A stretch of DNA of 36,013 nt from Thermoplasmata archaeon (lineage in GTDB: Archaea; Thermoplasmatota; Thermoplasmata; Halarchaeoplasmatales; Halarchaeoplasmataceae): contig PWHU01000142.1 in assembly GCA_003555395.1 (NCBI GenBank), positions 1 through 36,013 of the forward strand, given 5' to 3'. Both the position numbers and the translations under genes were made by a program. The notes under the pieces are model-generated. The model was given only the letters and a program-made list of their open reading frames with translations. It was not told where the DNA came from and made no database searches. Below, piece by piece: positions 35,232 through 36,013 of this stretch (the first letter of the stretch is position 1; the number at the start of each line of letters is the position of its first letter).

Positions 35232-36013
35232 TCAATCGTACTCTCCTTCGTATCCGTTGTTCGGTTCAGGGACTTCCTCCTGTGGGGGCGGCGATATTTC
35301 CTCAGGGGATCCCTCTTGCCCAGTGTTGGTTTCTGGCGGAGGCGTCGGTTCTGGGGGCCCTTCAACATATCGGTCGTCCATCATCTCGTCTTCTTCATCT
35401 CCCTTTCCACGTGATGCCAAAACAACAACTAGTATCACTGCGACGATTACGATAACTATCAGTATCAACCACAAGAAGGGCCATCCTTCATCTTCAGGCT
35501 CTTCTTCTATGACCTCTTCTACTACGGAGACGTCCACTCGTTCAGTACTCACCAGGTCTTGATCATCGTAACTGCTGATCTCTATCTCGAACTCGCCGTG
35601 CTCTTCTGACTGCCAAGAGAACAGTCCTTCGTGTTCCTCATCCGGCTCAAGAGTGACTTCCTCGCTATCTTCCAACACGTCGTCAACGGTGAACTCTATT
35701 ATCTGTGTACCTTCAAAATCTCCTATGTTCGTAACGGTATATTCGACCTCTACAACTTCACCTTCAGTCACTTCTTCATCGTATCTGACTATCCCCACTT
35801 CAAAGAACGGCTCACGTAAAAAGTGCGCGGTTATCTCTTTATCCTCGTCCATAGTTATGGTTATCTCTTCGTTGTCTTCTTCTCCTTCCGGAACGTCTCC
35901 GCTCCACTCATTGAAGACCCAGCCACTCTGTGGATTCGCAGTTAACTCTACCTCTGTTCCCTCTTCATAATAATCTTCACCAGGATTTGTTGATACATAT
36001 CCAAATCCATCGA
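35232..36013 (-). CDS. membrane-anchored surface protein: InlB-type B-repeat-like and CARDB-like domains, TM, acidic/Pro-rich tail (N-terminus beyond window)
   Basis: Frame stays open to the window edge: DGFGYVSTNPGEDYYEEGTEVELTANPQSGWVFNEWSGDVPEGEEDNEEITITMDEDKEITAHF, then EVVEVEYTVTNIGDFEGTQIIEFTVDDVLEDSEEVTLEPDEEHEGLFSW, TM WPFLWLILIVIVIVAVILVVVLA, PPPETNTGQEGSPEEISPPPQEEVPEP. Confidence 0.75.
   Translation of the reverse strand, partial: DGFGYVSTNPGEDYYEEGTEVELTANPQSGWVFNEWSGDVPEGEEDNEEITITMDEDKEITAHFLREPFFEVGIVRYDEEVTEGEVVEVEYTVTNIGDFEGTQIIEFTVDDVLEDSEEVTLEPDEEHEGLFSWQSEEHGEFEIEISSYDDQDLVSTERVDVSVVEEVIEEEPEDEGWPFLWLILIVIVIVAVILVVVLASRGKGDEEDEMMDDRYVEGPPEPTPPPETNTGQEGSPEEISPPPQEEVPEPNNGYEGEYD

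Noticed and set aside
35132-35562. ORFs 35132-35368 (-), 35220-35414 (+) and 35257-35562 (+)
   Set aside because: Overlap the C-terminal coding region of the surface protein in wrong frames; low complexity.
1-36013. Prophage, transposase, defence-island or CRISPR-cas content
   Set aside because: No transposase, integrase, cas, restriction-modification or toxin-antitoxin motifs were recognised in the ORFs.

Overview
Archaeal, probably euryarchaeal, chromosome segment. This is judged from the S10/spc-type ribosomal protein cluster with archaeal-only members (L19e, L32e, S4e, aIF1, Rpp29), Cbf5, HerA/NurA and a BHB-type tRNA intron. No finer lineage is assigned. Minus strand, right to left: a truncated cell-surface protein; the ribosomal/secretion operon L3-L4-L23-L2-S19-L22-S3-L29-aIF1-Rpp29-S17-L14-L24-S4e-L5-S14-S8-L6-L32e-L19e-L18-S5-L30-L15-SecY-DUF106/EMC3-like-Cmk-Cbf5; an intron-containing tRNA-Ser(GGA); and a zinc-ribbon/HhH/coiled-coil/HTH protein. 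S14 is real but missing from the ORF track. Centre: HerA and NurA, an MBL-fold hydrolase, an HhH/RNase H-like nuclease and a MiaB-like methylthiotransferase. Left: a polyhydroxyalkanoate (PHA) operon with two phasin/PhaE-like proteins, PhaE, class III PhaC and two PhaB/FabG reductases. It is preceded by a CaiB/BaiF CoA-transferase and a giant coiled-coil gene that runs off the left edge and is also absent from the ORF track. Main leads: (1) a PHA synthase with a C-terminal helix-hairpin-helix module and a phasin-like protein with a SAP/Rho-N-like N-terminus, suggesting granule-nucleoid coupling; (2) an intergenic region with two tandem three-way-junction folds of the same architecture (2513-2708); (3) palindromic operators and a duplicated 15-mer around the pha promoter; (4) a coiled-coil protein built from 105-aa (15-heptad) repeats whose spacing deviates by whole heptads; (5) a possible alternative-pairing leader on the L3 operon. 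All calls come from reading the sequence; no database or folding program was run.
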